A stretch of 64,000 nt of DNA from Siphonodentalium dalli (GCA_032622095.1 CP136068.1:153229151-153293150); one strand, 5' to 3'. Shown: positions 32,696 to 44,520, counted from the first letter of the stretch. Notes: generated by a model not told the origin, from the letters alone. Translations and numbers: made by a program.

Positions 32696-35600
32696 GTAAG
32701 TTGAATTATGTTATCGATTCATGTCCCTGAAAGTTTATATTCTAAGTTCAGATGTTTATTAAGCCCACATCGTCATACATATTGCAGACACAATCGAATC
32801 ACCGAGGCTTGGCGACCGGTTGGGGGAGTATCTCATGAGTGTTATTCCAACTAAAAGTTCATCACATACTCGCAATTAGTTGCATAGTACAAGTGTCATG
32901 CTTTCAAAATTATTGCACAACAACTGACAAAAGTCAGGGAATCAATATTGCACGATGCCATGATGTTCATATTAAAGGTATACAATCCGATTCGATGGTC
33001 CCTATATTACTATTTCTTCGGCTTCGGGGAGAAACATATTTGATCTGAGTCCTGGAACCCATCCAGCAATATTATATTTCGATCTTTAAATCTGTTTATT
33101 TTCTCCATCTCGAATTCATTATACGGTTATGCCTGGTTGTAACTGAAATACCCCAGCACGTGTCGTCAAAAACGTAAACAACCACCTGTATATTGAGGTA
33201 TATACTGTATATTGAGGTATATACTGTATATTGAGGTATATACTGAATATTGAGGTATATACTGTATATTGAGGTATATACTGTATATTGAGGTATATAC
33301 TGTTAATTTTGTTAATAATTGCCTTTGTCTTTTATTAAAAAAATCATTTCCGATCTGCCAAAGCCACTACGGACCGTGATCTCCCGATCTCGTGTTACGG
33401 CATCCGCGCATGTCCGTATATTTATCTCCATAGAAGTTTTGCTGGGCTGTCAAATATTCGAGATGGAGAAAATAGATTTCAAAGAAAAAAATGTGTCACT
33501 GCGCCACCGTGTAAAAATGGTTCCAAAATAATAAATATAGTAATTATAAAACAATAGCGTCCAATTCCTGTGAATTACTGGCTGATGGTTCCCGCCAAAA
33601 TTAAACGGTTTTCTCATTCAAACAGACGCGTGGCCGCTAACTGACGTAAGAAGATCTGTAAATTATCTCCTCGTTGATTATTCTTGATTCTGGTATCACA
33701 GGTCGGCAATTTGTCGGCAGTCTTAACTCTCCTCTGTCATTCGGGGCTCTGGGAATACCCCGCTGAGTGCAAATCTCGCGCATCACAAACAGTTTGGACA
33801 GTGGTGTTTGGTTCTGGCCATTATTATAGATAAGATTAACCTCACAGAGCCGTAAAACCCCAACATATCTAAATTAGATGCTACTGTTTATCTTCACGGC
33901 TTGCTGAGTCTAGTGATTAATGTGTATCTTGTGATGAAACACGTAAGTGAAGTTACAACACAAGGAATTTATCGCTAGATTCCAGATGGAGGATGTGTGT
34001 CAGCGAGCTCATGCTATCTATCTGATGTATCAAGTCGGTCATTGTAAGCCATTGACTATTCCGTGTAATTTATACGCTTAATTCTCAAATATGAAACTTA
34101 TATAAAAATTTAGTTTATATCCCTGTTCCCGTTCATGTTGTCCATGCAGAATAGTTAGTTACCCGGAACATGATCCTGTACCTGTTTCCATTCCTATTAC
34201 CCGGAACAGTCGGTCCCCATCATTATTACCTAACTGGCTTTCCATTCTTGGTCAGTTAGTTGGTGTTTAGGGTCGTTTCTGCTGCATAGGCCATATCGCA
34301 TTGTAAATTTAATTGGTGATGGGAATACATTGCAAATGGTTAATTTCACTGTGATACCACCAACTTCACATAGAATCTCACCACAGAGAAGCAGCTTGCT
34401 GCGAAAGGAATCTAATATACATTGGCATGGTCTATATATTTCATCTGGGGGGGGGGGGGGGGGGGGGGGGTTCATGTGACAAAATCAGACGGCAGGCAGA
34501 AAAACAGATAATACAAGAGCAGAATGATTCACATTCAATGGTGGGAAATGTTCAGTTTGAGCTTATTATCTGCACATTTCCTAAGGGAATCATGAGTATT
34601 TCGTATGGAAATATTTAAGACAAATCCGTGGTTATTTGGAATCCAGCGTTGGTGCTATATAATATGACTACTTGTAAATGTGCTAAATCGCGTGAGGTCC
34701 CCATCTCGTACACAAACGTCGAAAAATAATTCAAAGCCGGACGTATCTGGGTAATTCTTTAAATTTTGTTTGGCTCTTCGCACAGGTTCGTCACAAGTTC
34801 GGATGCTACGAGCTGGTTATGGACATCTGCGGAGAAACGGTTCGACATTGTAACTGGATCAGATTCCTGCAGTCATCCAGCGACCATAGCTGCGTCAACA
34901 TCGTCGCTCTGAGATTGAATGGTCACGTGATATATCAGGTCGTCAAGGATATTCTACCTAACGGCGAGCTCATCGTGTACTTCGACGAGGGTGACATTGA
35001 ATCATCAGATCGGACGTCAGATGGCATTCACGAGCCAATAGAAACAGCGGAGTCTGAAAACGACGGTGAGTTTGCTTTCCGTCAAAGAAAATGTATACAC
35101 CTTGATAAACCAGCCTTTACTCAGGCCCTATGCCGATCCGAACTTTGTGGGTCACAATAGATTTCCAACACTCGTTGATGTGGTAGAGGAAGGTCTGACT
35201 TGCCAACATTTCATAAATTGGTCATTGGAAACATTGAGAATGTGCAGTTAAATGATGTGATTTAATTTAGTAATATCAAATATAAAAAATGTCTTGATGA
35301 CAAGAGTGATTGCATTTAATTACAAGACAGTCCAGTAATAGAAACATTATATAAAAAAAACATTCACCACCTAAAAGGAAATATCCAACTTCTTGCTAAT
35401 TGTATCATCATCGGTGTTTTGCATATTGATGACGAAAAACGAACCGCATCCAAAACAACCCACATGAATGGCTAATGGTGGTCACACCACATATTCAACA
35501 TAAACCACACAACGGTCATTCTTATCCGTATATTTAATTGAGATTGCATATAAATAGTGTGTCTGACATTTGCCGACCCCATCATCTGGGAAGTATATAT

Positions 35601-38600
35601 CGTCTCAAATTAACATTGTTTTAGTTACTTATTCCCTTCTGTTCAGTTTCTATATCCCCTAATTTGCAGAAGATAAAATGCATAATCGGGGTGATTTTTT
35701 TGTGAACTTCAATCTGATCCTAGGTTTCCCATAGCAGTTGAATGAAGTGCTGTGCTGAATTTGGTGACGCTACCCCGCTGTGTGGGATAACGTCCCCAAA
35801 TTCACCCTCTGGTGACCTCATTCTGAAAACACTATTTCACAACTTGGAGCAACCGAATGACCATTGACATATAGGCCGATCAGTTTTTCATTTTTACTCA
35901 CCACTGTTATTCATTTTACCTCTGCGTTGTGGACGAACTATAACTCCATCTGTTTTATCACATTATAGTCGAGGAGATCGATGTGTGTGACGTATCGATG
36001 GAGTCGTCCGAGATCAGATCAACCAACTCATCCCCATCACCAACAGAATCGGAGAAATACATACTGACGTCACCAGGATTACCACACATCTCACCAGCTG
36101 GGATCAGTCGTCTAACACCAACATCAGAGTTATCTCTCTTGCGCGACGGTGATTACCGATCTGGAACCAGTAACGTCACGACATCAGACGAGTCTGATAC
36201 TCTCAGTACGCCAGACACAACAAAGGTAGGAACAGCTTTTCTAAACTAAATTACGATTTCATACACTAAACAGTAATTATGTGTTGAATAGTTAGGAAAA
36301 GACTAACAACTACCTAAGCAAAGGAAGAACATCAAACGATTAAACAACAACAACAACAATGAAAATTAAGAACTGATATATAAATGTTGTAAACATAAAA
36401 TGAGAAATAACTAATATTGTATGAAAGGAAACACTCGCTTCGATATATCCAAGTAGCATCGATGTCTGAAGCAAAATATGACACATTTCCCTCGTATTTC
36501 AGGCACTATCACCACTACCAAACACGTACAGCACCATCAGACACAGCACGCCTGTCCCGGGTTCGATGTCCTCTTTCGGACGGAAACGGGTGAAATCCTG
36601 GCTATCATGTGGGTTCTGTGGAAAGAAATTCGACCGACCATCTCTACTAAAACGACACGAAAGAACACACACTGGTAAGAACTCTATAATGCCAGTTTAT
36701 CTATACACGTTTCCTGAGAGATAAATATGGCTTGCTGTTCTTTTGGAAGTTGGAACGTCTTTTAAATCTAATATGTTTTCGTGGACAAATCCAATTGAAT
36801 GATGTACACCGCTCCAAGTTTTCGCAGATAAATATAAAGTGCATGGTAATACATAGAAAGGGGCGAAAAAGACTTTTGTAAGCCACTCAATAGTAAGATA
36901 AAAGCAACTAAATTGCTAACTGGTCCTGTTAATGGATTAAAGTTCTGTACGGAAATACAGACAGTTGGTGTGGAATATTATTTGGACTTGATACAGAACA
37001 ATGTGTGCTTAACTCGTGTTCCTTGTTGAAGATAGGCCCAAATATGCTACCTAGTTTAGTTAACAGCCATTGATTCATTTAGATTGTCAACCGAATTATC
37101 ATATTAAACCACACATTTAACTTCATTGTAGGAGAGAAGCCACACGCATGCGATCTCTGCGATAAAGCTTTCTCGACGTCGAGTTCGCTGAACACACATC
37201 GACGCATCCACAGCGGAGAGAAGCCTCATCAGTGTCCAATCTGCGGCAAGCGATTCACGGCCAGCTCCAATCTCTACTATCACAGGATGACACACACAAA
37301 GGTAGGTACACATACATTAACCCTTCGATGACCTGAGCTTCCTGAAATGTATAAAATTCCTATGCCGATGCACTCTCTTGTATATGCTAGTCTCCCGCGG
37401 GGACCTTCGCATATATAAGAGAATACGTTGGCCTAGCAATAATTGCCTGGACCTTGTAAGCCAGCACATTCTCTTATGTATGCGCGCCTCCCATATAGAC
37501 TCCCATATAGAAAATAATTCACTGGAATATGATCTTTAATGCTGCACCAGCGCAGCTCATGTTATGAAATGGTTAATCTTATTTGATACAACTGGATCGC
37601 ATCCTCAGTGGAACGCATTAACTTCAGTTTCCAAGAAACGTATTGAGATACTATGTAGCTTTCTTTTAAATTCGCCAGAGTATATATGTTTTTGTTCGCC
37701 AGGGTTTACTAGTTATTCGCCATTATGTTCGTCGATATATTCGCATAGCACCATTTGATGCATTATAATTTTGTTGTACTGTAATGTCTTATCACGGACT
37801 CATATATAGACTGCTGTTACTGCTGTTTGCACACTTGTAATAAGAACTAAATAGGATGAAAAATTCATGTTTAGCAGCGATTTCATATATTTCAGTCCGT
37901 TTGTGTAACGTCTATATTTTTATTATTTCGCTAAACCGTTTTTGTTTCGATTGTAGGATAAGCCACACAAATGCACGGAATGCGCCAAGTCATTCCCGAC
38001 GCCCGGAGATCTGAGAAGCCACATGTATGCGCACAGCGGGACATGGCCGTTTACGTGTGACGTATGTCATCGTGGATTCACCAAGCAGACGAACCTAAAA
38101 AACCACATGCTGTTACACAACGGTGAGTCTATATTGTATGCACACATAACATAACGTTGGACCCCTTTTAGTCCAGTAACCAAAATACTATACATCATCT
38201 CGAAATATGTTTTAATGGCGTGAAAAGGTGAGAGAACACTCTTAACTAGTGGCATCCGCCACTCACGAAATACGAATGCAGAGCTCGTGTTGAAAAGCCC
38301 ATTATCCTTCAGGAGGTGTGTATGTTTACTATAGATAACACCGACCATATATACAGTGAGTTTAGCTGAATAACGTAAAATACCAGTAAATGAGTATGTC
38401 ACTCCCTCTTTTGCTACTCGGTTTTCATATGCCCAACTCAACCGCTATTCGAGATTCAAAAACAACACGACTGGTACGCAGCTTTTTTATTATTTTCCAG
38501 CCCTAATGATATATTTCGATGTAGTTCAGTCTAAAAACTTCTTTGTATTTTGAAGCTATGGATAATACTTCAGCAATGTGGTGTGAAAACTATGATATTA

Positions 38601-39265
38601 TTATAAAATAATTCAGTGATATATTCCAAATGTTCTTAACTGGCACGCAGGATACACCCCTCTCAGTCAATTGGTATTTGGAGGGGGTAACACCCTCGTA
38701 AATACTTTGTACACAATGATATATAATCTATCTGAAATGTAGATGTGACTAGTACCGCAGCAGGAAATATGAATAATGTGTATTCCCTACTGGACATTAT
38801 AATAAACTTGAACGAGAATTAATATAATTGAACAGAATCAAATCAACATAACTTTGAACATATATGCTATGTTGAAACCCCACCAGAAAACAAATTCATA
38901 CATCTAATTAGTTCTGATTGGCATTTACCACATTTTCAATCAATTGGTGTATGATAGTTATTACATTTCCTCTCGCAGATAAAGCGGAAGCTGATAGGAC
39001 CAATCTTAAACACGAAACACAGAGCTCGTCAACACGACTGTCGCCTAGCAACAAACAAGAAGCAGACGACTCAGGGTATGGAACCAGTTTCAACCACGTG
39101 ATGTCATACTCACAACCAAGCAGACAAGTCGACATGTCTTGGAACTCACCGATGTGGACGCAACCTGCCTGGATATCGACGTCACAGAGCTCACCAGATC
39201 TACTCCACACATCACACCAGAACCATTTCCGGGCTCCGATGATGCCACTAAATGGCGGATTCTGA
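32501..39265 (+). CDS. prdm14-like: PRDM14-like PR/SET-domain zinc-finger gene, copy B (7 exons)
   Basis: Joined exons 32501-32695, 34786-35065, 35969-36225, 36503-36674, 37132-37301, 37957-38122, 38979-39265 total 1527 nt, a 508-residue protein with no internal stop. PR/SET domain about residues 30-135, linker, five C2H2 fingers about 280-412, Ser/Pro-rich tail. Exons 1-6 have exactly the lengths of copy A; exon 7 is one codon longer. Introns differ greatly (intron 3 is 277 bp here, 1622 bp in A) because of different insertions. PRDM14 recruits corepressors of the CBFA2T family through its PR domain in mammals; whether this protein does is unknown. The start at METCV is chosen because copy A shares it; an in-frame ATG at 32483 is not conserved. 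The gene points away from copy A, with block S_A between the two promoters. Confidence 0.87.
32735..32800 (-). mobile_element. Short LINE 3'-end fragment in intron 1 of gene B
   Basis: TTCAGATGTTTATTAAGCCC and the following bases resemble the start of the minus-strand LINE tail at 52480, so this is a severely 5'-truncated copy of the same family. No coding part remains. Confidence 0.45.
33187..33300. repeat. 19 bp minisatellite, six units, intron 1 of gene B
   Basis: Six consecutive units of TGTATATTGAGGTATATAC, one base changed in unit 4. Each junction reads GTATATACTGTATAT, which is nearly palindromic. Not seen in intron 1 of gene A. Confidence 0.9.
33660..33960 (+). promoter_or_regulatory. 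Conserved noncoding block in intron 1 of gene B
   Basis: Counterpart of 10130-10440 in gene A, in reverse complement as the gene orientation requires. It contains GGCTCTGGGAATACCCCGC and CGCGCATCACAAACAGTTT. A third, more degraded copy is at 42900-43260. Enhancer function is inference. Confidence 0.45.
34447..34470. repeat. Run of 24 G in intron 1 of gene B
   Basis: Uninterrupted G tract, a candidate G-quadruplex or replication slippage site. Similar C or G runs occur near 16441, 17396, 18350, 43548, 47065, 48030 and 63890. Confidence 0.9.
34538..34620. mobile_element. Degraded copy of the TTAA hairpin MITE, intron 1 of gene B
   Basis: GGGAAATGTTCAGTTTGAG and GCTTATTATCTGCACATTTC form a shortened version of the hairpin seen at 87-140 and 8070-8140; termini are eroded. 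Confidence 0.45.
34786..35065 (+). CDS. prdm14-like: Gene B coding exon 2: PR/SET domain core
   Basis: 280 nt, acceptor CGCACAG and donor GTGAGT. It contains [20 protein letters not shown] and [10 protein letters not shown], the conserved hydrophobic core of the PR domain. Confidence 0.88.
35735..35825. mobile_element. 91 bp fold-back MITE in intron 2 of gene B
   Basis: Ends CAGTTGAATGAAG and CTCATTCTG are imperfect inverted repeats, with an inner hairpin around CCCCGCTGTGTGGG. It has exactly the length, and visibly the sequence, of the element at 40535-40625. Confidence 0.6.
35969..36225 (+). CDS. prdm14-like: Gene B coding exon 3: Ser/Thr/Pro-rich linker
   Basis: 257 nt, acceptor ATTATAG and donor GTAGGA, phase 1 in and phase 0 out. 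Same length as in copy A although about a quarter of residues differ. Confidence 0.82.
36503..36674 (+). CDS. prdm14-like: Gene B coding exon 4: linker plus zinc finger 1
   Basis: 172 nt, acceptor ATTTCAG and donor GTAAGA. Variable linker, then the finger [20 protein letters not shown] with both Cys and both His. Confidence 0.87.
37132..37301 (+). CDS. prdm14-like: Gene B coding exon 5: zinc fingers 2 and 3
   Basis: 170 nt, acceptor TTGTAG and donor GTAGGT; two C2H2 fingers with intact ligands. A TTAA-flanked MITE begins only 15 bases after the exon end (37317), just beyond the donor. Confidence 0.88.
37317..37576. mobile_element. TTAA-flanked MITE with paired hairpins, intron 5 of gene B
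   Basis: TTAA at both ends (37317-37320, 37573-37576). Ends TTAACCCTTCGATGACCTGAG and, reading inward from the right, TTAACCATTTCATAACATGAG are inverted repeats. Inside are two degraded hairpins of the ATATATAAGAGAAT type (37364-37432, about 37459-37530). TTAA duplication plus CCCTTT-like ends is the pattern of piggyBac-derived MITEs; that class is inferred. Confidence 0.7.
37957..38122 (+). CDS. prdm14-like: Gene B coding exon 6: zinc fingers 4 and 5
   Basis: 166 nt, acceptor TTGTAG and donor GTGAGT. Encodes [31 protein letters not shown] and [13 protein letters not shown], the section that most resembles PRDM14. Confidence 0.88.
38979..39265 (+). CDS. prdm14-like: Gene B coding exon 7: Ser/Pro-rich C-terminus and stop
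   Basis: Acceptor CTCGCAG, ending NGGF and stop TGA (39263-39265). Possible poly(A) signals follow: ATTAAA near 39411 and AATAAA near 39833 and 39842. Confidence 0.82.
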
Positions 39266-39957
39266 ATAGGAAAGTCACTGCAATATAGCACATGTATATC
39301 TATAATTATCTATAATGCATGAGAAATACTCTAGTCATATATACCGTCCATATTACTGTTATGTTGACAATTTGTTAAGTTTGTTTAGATTTAAAGAATA
39401 CGTTTTGATTATTAAATACATTTTCATGCATTTCGCTGTTGTTTTCTGTTCTGGTCCGCGAGGTTAATGGTCAAATTGTCTTCATGCTATCGGATATGAA
39501 CAACGGGTCTGCACACTTTTGATATAACACAAACGTTACATAATAAAAATCCAGACATCTGTCTGCAATATCGACTCCCCTATCTATTCTTCTAATATTC
39601 AGAAAGCAATACGGAGCGAACTGGCGGAATAAACATATATCCATTTGTTGATACACATTGAATTAACTTCGATTGTTTAGAAAATTCAGAACAAGAAATT
39701 CAATTTATCATTTATTTGTCCTGTCGATCACAGGTTTTGCAACCACAACGTCGCCTATTGTTTAGACTAGTTCCGTTGCCCTTTCGAACCCGGCCCATAT
39801 GGAGAGTTGTGCAATATTTCTCATAGTTTACGAATAAACTGAAATAAAAGGACGCCTGGTCATCAAAAGACATCGGTACCTTTATGGAGAAACCTGTGTT
39901 CCTCTGTGATCCTTGCGTAATCCCACCGTGAGTTATTGTAGCACCTCCAACAAAGAG
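39266..39957. other. 3' flank of gene B
   Basis: Probable 3' UTR and beyond; ATTAAA near 39411 and AATAAA near 39833. No MITE corresponding to the one that abuts the gene A stop. Confidence 0.45.
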
Positions 39958-40022
39958 TATTCATTAGTCGACCCCAATGTAATTACTTCTATAATGATGC
40001 ACTGGGGTCGAATGATTCCTAA
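39958..40022. mobile_element. Small fold-back sequence
   Basis: ATTCATTAGTCGACCCCA and TGGGGTCGAATGATTCC form an inverted repeat around about 27 bases. Likely a MITE remnant. Confidence 0.5.
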
Positions 40023-40286
40023 TTTGAACGTTTGAATACCGGTGATTGTTACGCCTTCAACACACTTCCAACACGCGTTGTTTCTTTTCTATCTAAATTT
40101 TTAATCTCTTTTGAATGTCCTGAAGTGGTCACCATCATCACGAGTTGATCTCGATATTCATTCCATCTCCAACTGAGAGCATCAAAATGAAACCATAGAC
40201 AACTCTGTCAGAGTGAGAGTCAGGTGACGACCAGAGCCGCACTAAAATCTCAACAATATCAAGCTCAGTCCTCTACATAGAGAGTA

Positions 40287-40403
40287 ACCAATTGGTTTCG
40301 ACGATTACGTGACATAATTCACGAGGGGAGTAGAGCCTGATTGTACCGATTGTTCCGACTCCCCAAGTAAATCATTTCACGTAATGGTCGAAACCAAATG
40401 ATT
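40287..40403. mobile_element. Fold-back sequence, 117 bp
   Basis: ACCAATTGGTTTCGACGATT and the reverse complement of AATGGTCGAAACCAAATGAT form long arms, with an inner GGGGAG/CTCCCC pair. No coding capacity. Confidence 0.55.
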
Positions 40404-40534
40404 ATTCTGTTTATTACACACTTTCAACGCAAATTCAACCATAAAATGCGTTAGTTTTATAAATAATATATGACAAAATATTTCCTGATGAAATAACTAC
40501 ACCGTGCTGTTTATCAATATCAGTCACAGACTTG

Positions 40535-40625
40535 CAGAATGAGGTCACCAGAGGGTGAATTTAGATATGCTACCCCGCATAGCGGGCTAGCACCACCAAA
40601 TTCACCCTCTGTGGACATCATTCTG
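40535..40625. mobile_element. 91 bp fold-back MITE
   Basis: Perfect-looking hairpin: CAGAATGAGGTCACCAGAGG at the left pairs with the right end CATTCTG through GAGGGTGAATTT/AAATTCACCCTC. Flanked by CAGTCACAGA a few bases out on both sides. Same length as 35735-35825. Confidence 0.65.
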
Positions 40626-42899
40626 CTTACACCTCAGTCACAGACACCGATTTCTTCTTCATTCCTCGTACCCCGATTCCGAATAACGTCAATTTGTGCA
40701 ACAATAATAGATTTGGGAACACCAAATTTTCCTGTCATGTAATGACCGTTGCGTATAACCCATTATTATAGAATGGGTTTAATGGTGGAATAATAAGGGT
40801 CGGTTCGTGTAATACATGTGTATTGTGTGTTGTTCCTTACCTTGTGGGATTACACACCTCTCCGCTCATAGCTCAAACACACACAAACGCACATACACTA
40901 ATCAAATTTAGTTATATTCAACCAATTAATTTACGATGTTCTTAACAATATATGCTAATTTGTAATGTAGAGATTTCCTGTTCTAGATAAAGTTATCTTC
41001 TGATTTTCCATCCTGTCACATCGGTAAAGATCGTCCTTGTCAAGGAAGGAAACTTTAGTGCCTTGGTCTATATTTAGGAATTGGCTGGTGATTTCGGTGC
41101 TTCCATTGAGCATATATGCATTTCTCATGGAAGTAGGCTGCATCGAGATTAATGTTTGAGCTAGATGCCATATTTTTCGTTCTTTCCATTTAGTCACATT
41201 GGTCAAGCATGACCATAGTAAAGCCACAGTGCATTGGTCTACATTTAAGAAATAAATGTTGATTTAGATCAACTCTGTGAAGTAAGGATGAACGTTGGTC
41301 TGATATAAGTATTGTGTGGCAAGCATTCAACAGATAAATGTCAGACAAACTTGTATCCATGAATACTAGCTATGGCTATGACTATGAATATATGTTTATA
41401 AGTTATAACTCGATACATGTACACAACAATGAAAACATAATTTGACAACAATGAGTTATCGGGAACAGCATAACCAAGAAGGCTGCCTTCCTGCCGTCCC
41501 CTAGTATAATAACAAAGTAAATATTCACCCAACTTCGGGCAAATAAAGTATTATTATCCTAAATACAATGAATTGAACATTTGTCTCAAGAGGAATAGAA
41601 TGATTCAGTTTGTAATATAAATCATGTCAAATGTATTAAGAGAGACAATGTTGTGTTGTGGAACGCAAAAATAGTTAATATACATTTCTTATATATATGA
41701 GCACTCAATTAGCAAATTTAATGAGCGCTTATTGTTCACGATATTATGTCCGTTTCAAGATTGGAAACAAGTTGAAATCTGGGTGTGACGTCAAATGCTG
41801 TTAAGTCAGTTATTCAACACCCGAGTTGGGGTTTTATTCAATGTGTGTGCACGCATCTTATGAGTGTAAATAATAGAAAAGTACTCCTTATATGACCATC
41901 AGTGTTGGGAAGGAACTTGGAATTAATTGCCTTTTTGTGAACATTGCCAATAGAATGGATATTGTTACAAAAGTAATCGGTTTAAAACGTCAATAATCGG
42001 AACAAAATACCAACTTACAACCCACACCAATTTTGACGTCTGACTTTCATTGATCAGAGCCGATTATTATTGGCGGATATCTGCCATGTTATCAACAATG
42101 AATGCACTTCGCTGGACGGATGTGATGACCTAGTGAACATTATCCGAAGTGGGGACACAGCTACTTCATGATATGTCAGTCAATTGAGTTATAAGCTAAT
42201 ACCTGGGTCCTGGTTGACAATTCACTTCCGTTATTTGTGGTTTATCGACGGTTCAGCCGCAATTAATTTCCTGCCCAAAATCTTTAAAAGATACATGCAG
42301 AGACTATATATACGGGGCATGTTTGCAAACGGACATATCGTTTATTTGCCCCCGGAGTAAAAGTAGTCAAGCCAATTAAGCACCATTAGATTTGGACAAA
42401 TATCAAGTCAGCGCAATTTAATATCAAACTTGTGCTGGGGACTGACAAATGGTTGTCATACGTGAATATCCTAAAAAAAAATATCTTAGCACAACCGATA
42501 CGGAGGGTGTAATTTCACAATGTGAAGGCGACTTTTTCGTTGGAATTAAAATGTCTTTCCCGTTTTAATTATGAAAAAAATAATCGTCAAATATCGTAAA
42601 AAGGTAATGTGATATATACATGTAGCCTCTCCAATATGTCTCGGAATATACATCAGAAAAATAAATTCATCGTAAACACCAATCATCTAAACTATATACG
42701 GTTATCAGTTAGAATTTAAACTGTATGATAGTTTGAACCGGTAAATATGTATACCTAGCTTTCGTGGCAACCAACTAGCACCCCGTTGCTTTTCTGTAAA
42801 TTCTATCGTTTGATATACAATAAAAACAAAGCGAATATCTTTTGTTTCTTAACATGCGGTATATTTTCCATTCGCCGCGAATGCACATCTATCTACTGA
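40626..42899. other. Intergenic sequence, no gene recognised
   Basis: 40955-41230 contains imperfectly repeated pieces around GCATTGGTCTA and gives a 90-codon minus frame with no recognisable domain. 41840-42500 may contain decayed PRDM14-like upstream sequence, but I cannot align it with confidence. Confidence 0.4.
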
Positions 42900-43495
42900 A
42901 ATCGAGAGTCTTTTGACTTCCCGCCAAATGCGAAATTGTTTCCAAAACCTGATTTATTAGATCTGAGATCATTATCTGATTGATGGCGTCTGATTTGAAA
43001 TAAGGCGATCTGTAACTTATCTTTTTGTAATTTATCCCACTCTCTGAATAGTTACAATTTGTCAGCAGCCATAACTCTCCTTATGTCATCTGGTGATCTG
43101 GGAATTCCCCGCTGAGTACCAATCCCGCGCATCGTAAACAGTTTGTTCTGTAGTGCTTTACGTCACCGATTGTTATGGTCATTATCAGATAGAAAGAAGT
43201 TCACAGACTCGTAAGTTTCCAATCAATTCTAATTTAGATGTTAATCTTTATCTCTATACGGTTGGTATATCCCGATGGTTAATTTCTCGGTGCAGATGAC
43301 AGGCGTAACCAAACACGCACTCTAAAAACTTTATCACTTCATGGAACATATCACCAAACTCATTATTTACTTGACAACACCAACAACAAAATTCCAGACT
43401 ATTTGATTGTGAAATATTACACAATATACTTCTCGTCGGTGGGATTGTTGTCAACAAAATGGAAACACTATACATTGATCTCTTTCTAATCAAAG
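42900..43495 (+). pseudogene. Degenerate third PRDM14-like fragment (intron-1 block)
   Basis: 42985-43260 matches the intron-1 conserved block of gene B in the same orientation (CATAACTCTCC, CTGGGAATTCCCCGCTGAG, CGCGCATCGTAAACAGTTT). Downstream, near 43461, ATGGAAACACTATACATTG weakly recalls the exon 1 start, but the order (block before start codon) is not that of the genes. S_B begins immediately after, at 43496. Confidence 0.4.
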
Positions 43496-43930
43496 ACCAT
43501 ATCAATATACCATGGTCGCAGAGACGTGGCTAGTTTCCCAACTGTACCCCCCCCCCCCCCCAATTGAAAAAGATCAACAGAGAAAACTCCCAGGTTGGCA
43601 AATTTCCATGTAAATCCTTTGGGAGTTTGAAATTTCCAAATGGTACCTCCAGCTGGACATTTCCAATCGGATACCCTACCGTGAAGTTCCTAAATTTCCA
43701 ACTTATCATTTTTGACCGAAAGTGGAAGGAGATGCTGCTATTGGTCTAAACACAACAAATTCCCAATTATTTACTGGATTGAAAATGGAACAATGAGAAT
43801 AATTTCAACATATATGTTATGCACCATTTCCAACAAATGTTGTTTAAGACATGACATTTCCAAATTTTGAAAAATTTGACCAGATCCCCCCTCCCAGCCA
43901 CCCATCCCATGCCGTGGCATGATCCCTGAA
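43496..43930. repeat. Dispersed repeat, copy 3, at the start of S_B
   Basis: Matches 14126-14520; contains a C tract at 43548-43561. Confidence 0.6.
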
Positions 43931-44159
43931 TCATTGGATCTTGGTGTTCCCACTATTATAAGGATACTACAAAATATTGCTTCACAGGCAAAATGTTTTA
44001 TTACTTAAAGAGTAAAAGAGGTTGAGATGTCTCATTCACCTATATATCGAAACAAGAATTACATTATTATAGTTTTTGATATCTCATGCCTGAATTAACT
44101 GTAGCTGAATATTAAAGCTCGAAAAAAATAGGTTGCAAAGTTTACCTTAGAATTATAAC

Positions 44160-44520
44160 AACCAGACACGCGACTTCACACAGAGGCGCGCATATCACGT
44201 GACATATAGAGTGAAAATTCACCCTTCGATGATGTACATGATCGATATTCGATGATGCATCGGACACACGATAGCACACAGAAGCAATAATATCACGTGA
44301 CATATGGTTGATTATCCACGGGGTGAAAATCCACGCTTCAATATAGTTTACATGAGAATTCTGAGGATCGGACACACAATAGCACACCGGAATGAGAATA
44401 TCACGTGACATGTGGTGATAATCCACTATTTAATAGAGTTTACATGTGAATTGTACATGTATGAATCAGATACACGATAGCACATTGAGCCGAACTTATC
44501 TCATTTGAGGCGTTGTCAGG
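44160..44520 (-). repeat. Left inverted satellite array of S_B
   Basis: Three to four units with GGACACACGATAGCACAC and ATATCACGTGACAT; one unit more than S_A. Inverted relative to 59190-59520. Confidence 0.7.

Noticed and set aside
43254-43505. 83-codon minus-strand frame
   Set aside because: Runs antisense to the degenerate PRDM14-like fragment and has no recognisable domain.
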